Positions 33,511 through 45,600 of a stretch of DNA of 64,000 nt are shown here, piece after piece. A program made the position numbers and the translations under genes. Within the stretch, counting starts at the first letter, position 1; every line of letters begins with the position of its first letter. A model generated the notes under the pieces. It was given only the letters and a program-made list of their open reading frames with translations. It was not told the DNA's origin and did not search any database. The stretch comes from Voacanga thouarsii (lineage: Eukaryota > Streptophyta > Magnoliopsida > Gentianales > Apocynaceae). The DNA lies in contig JANUWF010001050.1 of assembly GCA_026120185.1 (NCBI GenBank), positions 1 through 64,000 on the forward strand, read 5' to 3'.

Positions 33511-35041
33511 ATGGATCAGCGACCTCGACTTCGTCCACCCACAGGTAATCGATTTGCAGTCCTAAACTCCTTTCCTCCTCTCCCTACTAACTCAGTAAGC
33601 AGACCACCGCTTACTATGAATCTCTTTGATCCAACCTCTTCCCAAAAGAATACAGAAACATAAAAAACAGACCAATCTTTCCATGCAATTCCTTCTCCAA
33701 CTTCCTTCAAGAAAGCCGTTATTCCCAAAACACCAACCAAACCAGAAAAGCTTACCCTCTCTACCAAAGAAAAATTTGAATTCGTACAAAAAACAGTCAT
33801 ACCAATACTAGCTCTGCCCAGAGAACTAGTAGCAAATCCAGAAAGAGAACTAGTCAACAAACTTCATCCAGAAGCTTACGGTCAATCCAACCATGTCTTT
33901 AAAGTAGAATCTCTAAAAACCCACCTCTATTATGAACATATTCTTTATGCCACTGGTTCGATAGAATTCGAACATGAACGTAAACTCAACCGAGCAGATA
34001 AAGGTATTGCCTACTCCAAATGCAGAATTATGAAAATCCTTGATTTAAACACTTGGCCAGTCACTGGCATTTACACACCAATCCAGTTTAAAACCCCATT
34101 CAAACCTCCTACCTACAATTTCATGGACTACATTGATGCTTGGTACAATTTTATGTACCTTCGAGATCTTACCCATACCTAGTTCATCAAGTATGAAAAA
34201 AAAAACAATCAGCCCTATACCCATATGGTTTTATGCTTGGTAGAAAACATTTGGTGGAAATAAATCCACTCTTTCTAGTTCAAATTTGCAGAAATTCAAT
34301 CAGTTTGTAATAGAAAGCCAAATGCAGGCTTTAACATTAAATAATTAGTTATGTAAATATTATGTTGAGAAAAAGATTTGTTATGTCTTAGGATAGAATT
34401 ATAAAATTGATTCCATCGATAATGTGAAATATCTCTGTAAGGAGATCAAGATTAAGGGATGGACTCCAGTCCCGAAACTTGAGCAGAAAGACCTCAACAT
34501 TCAGTCATCCTCCAGTAAAAGAAAGAAGATAAGCAAGGCAGAACTGCAGCTTCAACTACAACTTCTACAGCAACAACTGCATTAAGCAGATGATGATGAA
34601 AGTGAGTCAGAATCACAGCCAGACTTTAGTATTTTTGATAATGCGAGATATGGGCAATCCTTCCAGTATTGCTCAAGCATACCTCTGCCAAAGTCCATAA
34701 TGACGAGACTCCATTAAAAAAGAAAAAGAGAAAAAAGACAGCTCCAACTTTATCAGCAATCAAAATAGCTTTATGACATCACTTAACTTTATTGCAAAAT
34801 AATTCAGTTGACAACAGAAAATGGTGGACCACTCCACTCAAAACGACTTTGTGAACAATTCTTCATAATGGCCGACAACCTGATTCCTTCCTCCACTCAG
34901 ATAGAGCCTACAACAATAATGCAGCAAGCAATCAGAGAAAGCTTTGCCACTTCTGCCTATATAAGGCAGCAATTGATTCAAGAAATGCAGACTCATTTGC
35001 AAGCAAAAAACCCTGAGAGTGAAACCCCTCTATATTTTTGA
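33511..35041 (+). pseudogene. second ORF of the pararetrovirus, function unknown, broken
   Basis: The ATG at 33511 opens MDQRPRLRPPTGNRF. A TAA follows at about 33661, but the frame stays readable to about 34182, with further stops beyond. The last part (34808-35041) is open in another frame and ends QAKNPESETPLYF. The total span of about 1.5 kb fits the second ORF of florendoviruses, whose role is not known. It contains a Gln/Leu-rich stretch near 34540-34580. It lies between the RNase H end and the primer site, as expected. Confidence 0.6.
34958..34966 (+). promoter_or_regulatory. candidate pregenomic RNA TATA box
   Basis: TATATAAGG sits inside the 3' end of the second ORF, about 200 bases upstream of the primer site. 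Caulimovirids often have their genomic promoter TATA in this kind of position. Activity cannot be judged from sequence. Confidence 0.45.
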
Positions 35042-35158
35042 TATTTGAAGCATTTGCCATCGTTTTCAAAATCTTGTAATTCAGCAGCATCTTGTGTAAA
35101 CTTTCTAAGTGTTTAGTAAATCAGAAGATTTGGCATTGAAATATCCTGGGTCACAATT

Positions 35159-35170
35159 TGGTATCAGAGG
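35159..35170 (+). promoter_or_regulatory. pararetroviral primer binding site, tRNA-Met type
   Basis: TGGTATCAGAGG matches the initiator tRNA-Met complement (TGGTATCAGAGC) in 11 of 12 positions. It lies in the intergenic region between the second ORF and the movement-protein ORF, as in Caulimoviridae, and marks the origin of minus-strand DNA synthesis. Confidence 0.8.
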
Positions 35171-35604
35171 CAAGTGTTCATTTTGCTTCATCATAAACCT
35201 TCTATGACTTGCAAAATCATGTCCGAGTAAGTTTGTTTACTTTCTTTCTCTGAATCATGCATGATGTAGTTTAATCCGTTTTCTCTTGTTCTTAAGTGTT
35301 ATACCTTTTCGTATGTTTCTTCTAGTACTCTTAAACTATGATGGTTGATAGTCACCTGTGAAAGCAACTAATACGTTGGTCAGTCCAGAACCATTAGACT
35401 AGGCTGTTAGTAGCCAAGAATGGCGTTGTGTTTGCCTCGACCCGAGGATGGTCCCGTAGCTCTCAACCATAAGCATAATGTGTCAGGTGTGTCCTGAGAA
35501 GAAACAAAGAAACAAGGGTTAGAGACATAACTCTAAGGAACAATAGAATTTGTATTACCTACTCTAGCATAGATAAAGAGAGAGAAAGTAATCTTCACAC
35601 CCAC

Positions 35605-37296
35605 ATGGCCTCCAATCTATCGGATATCGACATAGAATCAATTAATGATTTAGAAGTTAGTACTCAATTAGATAAAGTTGAATCTAGATTAATGAATTGG
35701 AATTTACCCATAGAAAAGTTTGACAAGATTTATGAAAAATGAATGTTCGATTTAGTTTAAAACTATACAATTAAAACCACCGAGAAGATAGTTTCCATAA
35801 ATCAGCCCTATGGTACAATTCAGCTTCTAAATCCAGAAACTTTAGAACACTATAGAAAGAATAAATATCGATATCTTCACATAGGATTAGTTCAAGTAGC
35901 CATCAAACCACTATACCGTTTAGGTATTAATGTCCCAATCTGCCTTCTTTTAAGAGATAGCAGGCATCTTGATTTTCAAAATAGTTTGTTAGCAGTCCTT
36001 GAATCAAACACAGCTAATGGTCCAGTTTATTTTAACCATTATCCAAACTTTACAGTAGATCTCACAAATCCACATATACTAAAAACTCTAACCTTAAACA
36101 TTCAAACAAAGAATTTAGATTTTGAATTAGAATTTAGACGAAAATCCTTTTCAGCTTCATCTTCATCTTCTTTTACTTTACCAAGAACTCAAAGTAGTAG
36201 ACGATTTAGTAATGTCGATTTTACTGGAGAAATTCCTAAAGTAAATTATGAAGAGAATGTTAGTGTTAAATATGGAAGTCCTACTCAATCAGAAATGAAT
36301 ATGCCTTCTATGCCTTCTTCTTTAATGGTTTTAACTTCTGAAAATGATTTTGTGTTAAATAAAGATTATCTTCGTCAATTATGGAATAGACCATGTAATA
36401 AGCTTAAGTGTAAATGGTATTTTGCTACTGTTTTTTAATCTGAAAGAGCTAGACTCTTACAACAATACTATTCTGATCAAATCAAAATGAAACAACATTT
36501 AGATTTCTTTGATTGGTATGAATTAATTAAATATAAAAAACGAGATATATTGAATGTCATTACAAAAAAATGGTATACTACTAGAAATGAAGTTAAAGAA
36601 TCAATTTTTCCTCCTACAGAATAGATTAAGATTCCAGTAGAAAATCAGGTAGTCACAGCCTCTCCCTTTAAACTTGAAAATTTAGATAAATAAGGTGATG
36701 TAACAAATAAAGATTTAAATAAAGTTATTCAACAAAATAATTACACTAATCAAATGTTAATTACTATGGCTAGTAAAGTAGAACAACTAGATAGTAAATC
36801 ATCTGTACGGGAAATCCCACAATTAAAACAATTTAATCCAAAACAATCAATAGATCTTAATCCAGTATTTAAACCTATTTTATATGAACCAAAAAATATA
36901 AAACTCGATAAAGGAACAATGAATTTAGACGATTTAGACTTTATTAAACAAGTTAATGAAAAATTAAATAAATTAAAAACATAAGACAATCCCGAATCCA
37001 CTCTAAATCACATCTTCAAACTTTAAATCAACTAATCTCTCTAATAGATATTGATCATTCTCCTGAACAGCTTAATAAGCTTACTTTTAAAAATAAAAAT
37101 CCCATATTCGAGAATCCCTACACTCGAAATTACTATCCTCGACAATCCTTTCCAGATGTTCAATTTGAAGAATGCCATCTTGATACCCGTGCCGCCTTTT
37201 CCGGTGAAGAAATCAGTGAATGAAATATAGATGGTATGTCTGAGCATAGCATTTTAAATGTCATTCAAGAAATGTCTATGGCTATTACAACCATTA
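35605..37296 (+). pseudogene. pararetroviral movement protein part of ORF1, broken
   Basis: The ATG at 35605 starts one frame that can be followed to about 37000 with stops at 35740, 35758, 36436, 36622, about 36691 and 36982. A frame change then gives the WNIDG-SEHSILNVIQEM region at about 37220-37290. The 30K-type movement protein core lies at about 35900-36200. This protein would carry the virus through plasmodesmata. The sequence ends abruptly at about 37296, where the inverted half begins. The stops are mostly single-base changes in an otherwise preserved frame. Confidence 0.7.
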
Positions 37297-38189
37297 TTTG
37301 AAGTTGGGTTTTGTCCTTTATTTCATCAGGAAATCTGTCTGCAACTTCTATTGCTCTACAGATTGGTTTATAGGTTCCTTGGGTTAAATCATGACCTAGG
37401 AGATGGATTTGGGTTTGGCAAAGTTTTAGTTTGGATGCACTCACTACCAGTCCATTTTTTGCAATAATTTCACGAAAAAGACGTAAATGTTTTAAATGTT
37501 GATCAAATGATTCACTAAAGATTAAGACATCATCAATATAAACAATGTTAAATGATGTATAATGAATTAAAGATATCGTTCATAACTTTTTGGAATTCAC
37601 TAGGGGCATTCTTTAAACCAAATGGTATGACATTCCATTCATATTGACCAAAAGGAACATTAAAGGCTGTTTTATATCGATCTTCTTCTTTAATCTGAAT
37701 TTTCCAAAATCCTGATTTCATATCAAATTTACTATAAAGAACTGCTTTATATGTTCTTTTCAACAAATCACGTTTATTTGGAATTGGATATCTTATCTAT
37801 TTTAAAGCTTTATTTAATGGCTTATGTAATTAATGACTAATCGAGGGACACCTCATTCTTTTTCGGCATTATTGTTAACATAAAAGGCTACACAAGACCA
37901 AGGTGATCTAGATTCTCTGATTAAGGCTTTTTGTAATAAAGCTTGAATTTCTTGTTTGCAATATTCAACCAATTCTTGATTCATCTGTATTGGCCTAACT
38001 TTTGTAGATATCATAGATTCATCAAAATTATCAATATAGGGGAGACTGATGATATGCTTTTTTCTTTCCCAAAAAGCAGTGCGGACGTCAGAACAAATTT
38101 GATGCTCGAAATCTTTTCGGATAGATTCTATCTTATCCTGAATGTCTTTTAGCTGAAGTTGTTGTTGAATTCATGTATATTTCACATCT
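37297..38189 (-). pseudogene. pararetroviral reverse transcriptase, inverted and broken
   Basis: The minus strand shows SKFDMKSGFWKIQIKEEDRY, then FGLKNAPSEFQKVMNDIF and VYIDDVLIF (YIDD at about 37530-37542), the catalytic motifs of caulimovirid RT. The part nearest 37297 is the thumb-connection region ending DKTQLQ. Frameshifts and stops are frequent. RNase H does not follow at this end; its tail is found at 33205-33410 instead. Confidence 0.82.
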
Positions 38190-39031
38190 TCCTTTAAAAA
38201 ATTTATTTGATTTTCGCGACAGAGAATCTTCTTTTTCAAAAGATTGATATTTTTGGTTTGTGGACTTTGTAGAAAGGAAAAGGTAACTCTTACGGATCCA
38301 ATATCCGTATGGACACCATGTTGGTCTACAAAAAAATGGTAGATTTGGGTTAGGAATGGAGTTCCTAAAATTACATCTTGACTTAAATCCTTAATGATTA
38401 AGAAAGAATTTACAAAACAAAACTGCTTATTGCATATATGAGCATTAGAAAGTTTATATTTAATTTTTAGCTGTTCTCCAGCTGTAGTATATAATTTAGA
38501 ACCCGTTTTTTCTAAATATTTGGTAGGAATAAGTCCTTCACAAATGCAGTTCTGGTCTGCGCCAGAATCAAGGAGAGCAACTATCTGAATTGAGAAATCT
38601 CTTATTTTAAGAAGAACATGGATGTACCATTTTTGAAAAGTAATTTGAAAAATGGCTGAAATATAATCTGGATTTTTCTCATTTTGTTCAGCTTCTACAT
38701 CTGATAAAGAGGTAGGATTAGAAGTATCGATTAATGGTTTTTCGAAATTGAGTTGAACTAAATCTGTATTGATTTAGTTAATATCAGAAATTCTTTGGGT
38801 GTTCTGATCCTTTAACCATTTAATTTTCTATTTTAATTCTTTAATTTCTGAATGTAGTTCCTGTAAAGATATGGAAGGTTCTTTCTGTTTTCCTTTAAAT
38901 TTATCAAATACTTCTTTCAGATTATATGGTTCTTCCTGTACTTTAGGATTAAGAACTAAATCTTTGACTTTTAACAGATATTCTCTTTTAACTGATTCAT
39001 CTTGAATATGATCTAAGAGTTCAAAAAAGAG
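38190..39031 (-). pseudogene. pararetroviral aspartic protease and linker, inverted and broken
   Basis: On the minus strand VALLDSGADQN (DSGA at 38560-38571) is a retropepsin-type active site, followed by VILGTPFL near 38375. The segment lies between capsid and RT, as in caulimovirids. Stops such as the one near 38777 interrupt it. The enzyme would have cut the viral polyprotein. Confidence 0.78.
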
Positions 39032-40043
39032 TTATTCATTTGCACGAGTGATTACATTAACTTGATCACGTGGTTTAGTACTAAGCATGCAAAGTTCTCC
39101 TATTGCACAAGTACATAAGCCTATACAATCACAAGAGGATTTTTCACTTGAATCAGTTTTAGAAGAATTTTCTTGAATTTCAAATACTTCCTCAATTTCA
39201 CTATCACTAGTATCAGATGATTGGGATGAATCATATTGATCAAGGATTTGGTTGATTTGATCTAAAGTATCTTTGGGTAAAGATAGTTGATTTACCTTTT
39301 TCTTCTTTTTTGCTTTAAACTTACATTCATCTGCTTTATGTTCTCGTTTTCCACAAAAATAGCACTTAATTGTATCTTTAGTAGATTTATCCTTTGCTTT
39401 TCTTTTAAAAAGTTTTAAAGTTTTTTCTTTTCTATCTTTTCTAAAGCTTTTCGTTTTGGACTTTTGTTTAAGCTTTTTAGAAGGTGGAGTTATTGGGGAG
39501 TATCCAAAGATTTTGCAAAAGTTTCCTAATTCCTTTTTAGATTTCTTGTGATATGATTCCATTTGAGATTTAAGTTTGAGATCGGTGCAGAGGTCTGCAC
39601 TTGTTTGGTTTACGTAACTAATTAATTGACCGTATGCTAAATAGTCATAAGGAATTGTATTTTCAAAATCTAAATTAAGTTTTTGCCTGACTTTTTCTAC
39701 GGATAAAGGAGGTAAGCATGAAATACAATCTCTCTTTCCAGAACGCATGATGACAATCTATTCTTAACATTACTTTCTGCAAAAACATGTCTTTGTACCA
39801 TCTAAAATCATGTAATTTTGGGCAAGTTAAGTTAGTGAGGATTTCAGAACTTCTATCAGCTAATTGTTGAGGATTTCCTACAAAATGTTGGGTGAGGGTA
39901 AATATAAAGGTATTTAAACAATCAGAAACTGTTTCTGTTTCTTGACTGGGTTGGCCATTAACATTTTGGATTATTTTGGTCTGGATTTTGGTGGCATACG
40001 ATGCAACTTTGTTAAGGTCTAAATACGATGCAAATTCAAACAT
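39032..40043 (-). pseudogene. pararetroviral capsid protein with zinc knuckle, inverted and broken
   Basis: Two overlapping minus-strand frames (40043-39675 and 39748-39032) make up the capsid region, joined by a frameshift near 39720. The first has a DFRWYKDMFLQKVM stretch. The second has a Lys-rich region and the knuckle CYFCGKREHKADEC (about 39323-39364), followed by an acidic Ser-rich tail. That combination is typical of caulimovirid capsid proteins. The N-terminal link to the movement protein is missing. Confidence 0.8.
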
Positions 40044-40049
40044 AACATG

Positions 40050-40340
40050 CCTAAAAATAAAATCACAAAATTACCAATATTTTTCTTTAAAAAAAAGCAA
40101 AAAAAAAAAATCATATTTCACCAATATTTTCCTCACCAGGAAAAAAGAAAAAGCAAAGCCACCAAAAAATTATCATATTTCCTCACAAAAAAATCAAAGC
40201 CGTCAATAAAATTATCATATTTCACTAATATTTTCCTCGGAAAAAAATAAAATCACTAAAAAATTATCATATTTCCCTAGTCTTAAAAAAAAAGGAAGCA
40301 AAACTACCAAAAAAATTATCATATTTCTTTAGTCTAATTC
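40050..40340. repeat. A-rich tandem repeats at the edge of the pararetrovirus
   Basis: A unit of roughly 50-70 bp containing AAATTATCATATTTC and CACCAATATTTTCCTC, followed by an A/AG-rich run, is repeated about five times with variation. It abuts the capsid end of the viral copy. The open frames here are products of the repeats, not genes. Confidence 0.65.
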
Positions 40341-42598
40341 GTTATTTTATTTTATGTTTGTTATGTTTGAATGTATATCGTATTTAGGTATTGATAAAGT
40401 TGCATATAATATGTCTAATTTCGAAAAATTGACTGAAACTTTAATTTATGTGTTTTTACATTTTATCTTATTAAATTGATAATAATACTTTAATACAAAA
40501 ATTATAAAATATACTATAAATCAACAAATATTTCATGTGTCGAGTTCATTCAACTAAAAGATTTTTTTAGATATTTTATAATTAGTATGGATAAAATAAA
40601 TATTTTATTACAAAAATAACTTCCGTTAATCAATATCGTCGTTGATTAACGGTCAATATATCTCTAATACATTTTTTACAACTTATAGTATTAAAGTGTT
40701 ACAATCCACAATTTAAATATGAGTAAATTATAATAAATTTAAATGGTTATTTTAGATATTTTATAATTAATATGGACAAAATAGATATTTTATTACAAAA
40801 GTAATTTTCGTTAGTCAATAAGATTATAGATTAACGATTAATAGGCTTCTGACGCCTTTTTTATAACTTGTAATACCAAAGTGTTATTATCTTTAATTTA
40901 ATAAAAATAAATTATAATAAATCCTTAAGTTATACCTTGAACATTTTTGGATTTATATGTAATACCTATCAAGTCTACTTGAGTCTTATTTTTAAGAATC
41001 CATCATTTAATACGAATCTCCATCTACCAGTATACTATTGAGCAATTTGTAATGAATTGTCATATGAATAAGAAGGTGTAGTGTCTAACGGGAATATGAA
41101 TAGGGGAAAGGCAGTTTTGGCAAATCATACTGAAGGAATATAATTTTATTTAATAGAAAAATAACACGAAACAACAATGGTGTATTTGAATTGAGATTAT
41201 AGAACATTTTAAATTTCAATTTTATAATATTTAAACTTGTAATTTTTTTGAATAAATAATAAAATTATAAATACTTCATAAATAAAATATATTTGCATTA
41301 AGTCCATTTTTTCGTCAAAACAAACTCTATTTTTTTTTTCCTAACAAAAAATTTCCACTCCGAGCATAGCAATTGTCCAAAGGCAAAATTTTTGAGCAAG
41401 AATGGTAACAATATGGTTTATCATTTACTATTATTATTACGGATTAAAATTTATCAGAATTATCGTACTGATATTGTATATTAATATTAATTAACTAAAT
41501 ATTAAAAATACGATATATATATATATATACTTAATAGTATTCGCCACGGTTAACATAACAAAAATCAAATCTTATAAAAAAATTCCATTAATCATATAAT
41601 CTAACAATAACTTATTAAAATAGATTAAAAAAATTGTACTATTGGCATCTCTATTCTTGCGCTTAGGTACATTGCCGTTGTAATACTTGTAAGAAGGAAA
41701 CAAACAGAGAGCACGAAATAAAAGAATGCACATAATGAACAAAATCCCCAAACCAAGCAAACTCAAAGTCTTGAATAACCCATAATGAAATCACTCTCAA
41801 TTCTATTTTTTATTATTTGTAACCCTAATATGTCACAAACTAAAAGCAAAGACTAATTGAATTGGATGTAAAATATCTTACCAAAAAAAAAAAAAAAAAT
41901 CTATAGGCAACAAATTTAGATTTGTTCTACATAGAATAATTACTTCTTTCGTCCCAATCAAATTGATAGGATTTGACTTGATACGAGATTTTATATAAAA
42001 ATAAAATTTGTAATATAATATAATAAAATAAGAAATATATGAATTTTACAAAAAATTATATTAAATTTAAATATATAAAAATAATATATGAAGAAATATA
42101 TTAATTATTTTATGATAGTACTTGTGAGGAAATTATTAATTATTTTAAGACATTCGACAATAGTAAATAGGTCAATTTAGTTAGAATCGGGAATATAAAA
42201 TATTACAAGTAAAAAATCAGTTTTTTTTTTAAAGTTCTTTCGTCCTTCCGAGAATAACCAAACCTAAGTGGGACATTCTCATAAAGTATAAGGAATTTTA
42301 TGGAAAATATGGAAATTGGAAAAGCCTAGGGGTCGACTTCTTTGATGACTTTTGGATCCAAAAGTAAAATATGTATACCAAACCATTTGCACCAGTTATA
42401 TAACATCGACACTCACTCTGCATGCTCTTGATTCAGGTCTTAGATTCAAATCGGTGAATAATTCAGCTTTTTGGGGCGGGGGTGGGGTGCATTCTCTATT
42501 TGTAATTTCATTTTTCTCGATTTCTCTTGTTCTCTATGGTTTAATTTACTTGGTGATTCTTCAGATTCTTCTGCAAATTGGACAGCCAACTCGCAATC
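40341..42598. other. spacer and 5' region upstream of VPS53
   Basis: AT-rich DNA with an (AT)n tract near 41513-41529 and a decayed MITE at 41943-42194. No other gene is recognised. The last 300 bases before the VPS53 start are richer in C/G and should contain its promoter and 5' leader. A GTTATATAACA stretch near 42395 is a weak TATA candidate. Confidence 0.45.
41943..42194. mobile_element. decayed Stowaway-like MITE
   Basis: The start (TTCGTCCCAATCAAATTGAT) and end (TCAATTTAGTTAGAATCGGG) resemble the two termini of the intact MITE at 44858-45139, with several mismatches. The interior shares the GACTTG, ATATAATATAATAA and ATATTAATTATTTTAT blocks. It has no coding capacity. Confidence 0.6.
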
Positions 42599-42607
42599 AT
42601 GGAATTA

Positions 42608-45600
42608 ATGGACAAGCAGAGCGCTTTGGATTACATCAACCAAATGTTCCCCACAGGTATGATTTTCTACATATATATTTATTGTGATTTTTTTGTAATA
42701 ATATCGGTTTGGATTTGGATGATGATCATTTGAATTTGCTAGATATTTGATTCGTAACTATTTTTAGACAATTTTAAGTGTTCTAATCGGACCTCGCTAA
42801 TTCGATGTAGTTGATGTATAATTGTCGTTCTTATTCATTTGTATTTTGGTTAAATAATTGACTTAGAAACAGAGGAAAAGGAAGTAAAGGATATAATTGG
42901 AAATAAGTTGGAGATTTAGATCAACAACTGTGACTGCTTAAAAGTACACCAATAGCATTTTTTCTCCTATGTTGCTGGCAAACTGGATCCTGGCATAGAA
43001 TTCTAACTGAGAAAACTTATGGCAGAAAATGTATTTCTAATGATACTGTATTGTGATTGTACATTTTCAATCTGCGGTTGAGCTTTTACAAACCGACTTG
43101 AAGTAAAATCCAAATTGCGTCAATGGGGATTGTTTAGTCATGATTCCTGCAAAGAGATTGCACATTGCAATTGCATAGGATGGTGGATTATCATTATATC
43201 ATTGGCATTCTCTTTGGAACTGTTTTAACATTTTGTCCTAAGTTTTGATCCAGTTCTTATGTCATGTAAGCAAATCATGGTATTCTCATGTTAGGCAACT
43301 ATTTGCTGATTGAGTATATCCAGAATATATGATTGTTAGTGTCTTACACCATCTTATGTAATTCAAACATGGAACAAGCTGGAAGCTGAACTTTTGACAA
43401 ACTGCTTGTTTTTTTGTTTGCTGTGAGATGCCATAATGAGCCAAAGTGAGGTTGCTATTAGTGAACTAATTGTTGAAATGAACGACTTAGTTTTTGGAGG
43501 TAATGTGAGTGTAGATGGGAAGGTGATCATTTGCTTGATATTTGTTCAGGAAATTGTTAGTTATTCAGTTGAATCCATCTTGGCAAACTTGGGACATTTA
43601 ATAATTTAACCTCTTTGAAGGTGAATATGAGTGTGCTTGGTGTCCCTCTTGGCACTACAAATACTTTTAAGTTAACGAAGTTCTTTTCATATGAATAAAA
43701 TATGGAAGATGACTCTCTTTATATTATATTGGGCTGGCAATATTCTTAAGTGCTATGATCTCTTTTTCCACCAATTTGTACAGGTTGCAGCGTTCTTTTA
43801 AATAAGTCAGTTGGCAATTCATCAAGCTAGTTATTGATCTTTCAAATGTTTGGCTGCTTTATCCTAGAATGGATGAATAACAAAAAGGACAAAGATCTTC
43901 AAAGTCTTGGCTTCAAGACAGAAGAACATGTTACAAATTGCATTTCGAAATCTTGCTTAAATCGTTTATTAAACTCTGGAAAACTTAGCTTCTGGAAGAA
44001 TAGCTTGTAAACTTTATTATGAGCATTCTTTGTTAATTGGCGTCCAATTCCATTATCAAGAAGCATATAGATGGCTGCTTGTACTAATCTTTGCCTGACA
44101 AATTAGTAATTCTCTTGTTGCTAGATCGACTTGTTGTCAACTGATTGGTAAGAGTATTTTTCTGGTTAATAACTCTTGCCCTCGCCTATCTGAATAATTG
44201 GGTCTCAACTCAAGAGGAATAAATGGTAGTAGACACAAAACCATCCATTCTGATTCAATATTTTTTCAAATAAAATGCTTAGCCAATTCCGTACGTCTAA
44301 CCCAAAAATCCTTTCTTCTTCCAACTTTTCATTCCTGTTCAGGACCTTCTTCTCCTAATTCTTTCCATTCTACTAATGATTTTTTTTCCAGATAAATATA
44401 GAGAATTTCTTCTTTTTTTGGGGGGGGGGGGAGGAAAATTGAGGAATTTTTATGTTGTTTGCCTAATCTTGAATGATTCTGTTGTCATCTATGTCCCTAA
44501 TGGATTCTGCTTTCTCCATTGAATGATCTAGATATAACATCCTCTAGAATTCAAGCATGGTTTGTGGTGGGAGTTACTTATGACGCAACACACTGTAATG
44601 GCTGTTTAAGGATAAAGTTTTAACAAAAGGCACCAAATGAGAGGGGGGGAGCATGCTTAATTTGCAAAACTTGGAATTAGGAATTATTTGATCAAGTTTT
44701 GTTCTTGGTGCATTTGCAAACGATTCTTCATGCAAGCATTGAGTTTAGTTTTGAAAAAAAATTGATTCTCTTGGTATTGGTTTGTATGCGTTTAGAGTGG
44801 GGTGGGGGGGTGGTGTGGGGGGAGGAAAATGTTATTCATACTGTAAAATGAATATTACTCCCTCCGTCCCACTAAAATTGATAGTGGTTGACTTGGTATG
44901 ATATTTTATGCAAAAGTAAAAATTAGAATATAATAATAATATAATATAATAAAAATAAGAAATATGTGGGTCCCACAATACTTTATGTCAAATCTAAATA
45001 TATAAATATAATATATGTGGGGTATATTAATTATTTTATAATAAATTGTATAGTAAAAACTTTCCTTTTAAGGAAAGTGTCAAATTTTTTGGGACAACCC
45101 AAGATAGTAAGTAGGTCAATTTTAGTGGGACGGATGGAGTACGTAGCAAAACAAAGCACATGACTACTAACAAAATCCAACTACTACCACTGCTATTACA
45201 ACTTCCCCAAACAAGGTAAACTACGTTTTAAAATTTTGATATATGCGTTGAGGTTTATGATTTTGTTCAGCTGACATCAAATACTTACTTTTCCTTAAAA
45301 TTTTATTCTGCGAATGCTTGTTATTATGCAGAGGCCTCTTTATCAGGCGTTGAGCCACTTATGCAGAAAGTACATGGTGAGATTCGCCGTGTAGATGCTG
45401 AAATTTTAGCAGCCGTTCGTCAACAGGTTGGTTTGTTTCCTGTTACATCTTCTTTCTTGGTTCAAATGTCAATTTTAGGTCCTTTTTCATATTTGCTATT
45501 ATTTTCAAATCTTCTAAATTGGAAAAAATATGAGAATGCTTTTCATGCTCTCAACTTTTGTTGCTCTATCTTCATAGTGCCTTATGAGACTTCCAGGTGG

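Larger units (their letters stand above)
33205..40043. mobile_element. endogenous pararetrovirus (Caulimoviridae, florendovirus-like), permuted and half inverted
   Basis: On the + strand: RNase H end, a second ORF, intergenic region with tRNA-Met primer site, movement protein. On the minus strand (37297-40043): capsid with zinc knuckle, aspartic protease, reverse transcriptase. The set of domains, the lack of LTRs and integrase, and the separate ORF after RNase H fit the florendovirus type known as old copies in many angiosperms. About 6.8 kb is present, close to one genome. Every ORF carries stops or frameshifts, so this is a non-functional fossil. The genus assignment is inferred from layout. 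Confidence 0.8.

Noticed and set aside
33592..33860. Minus-strand frames opposite the second viral ORF
   Set aside because: They are antisense shadows of the broken + strand viral ORF.
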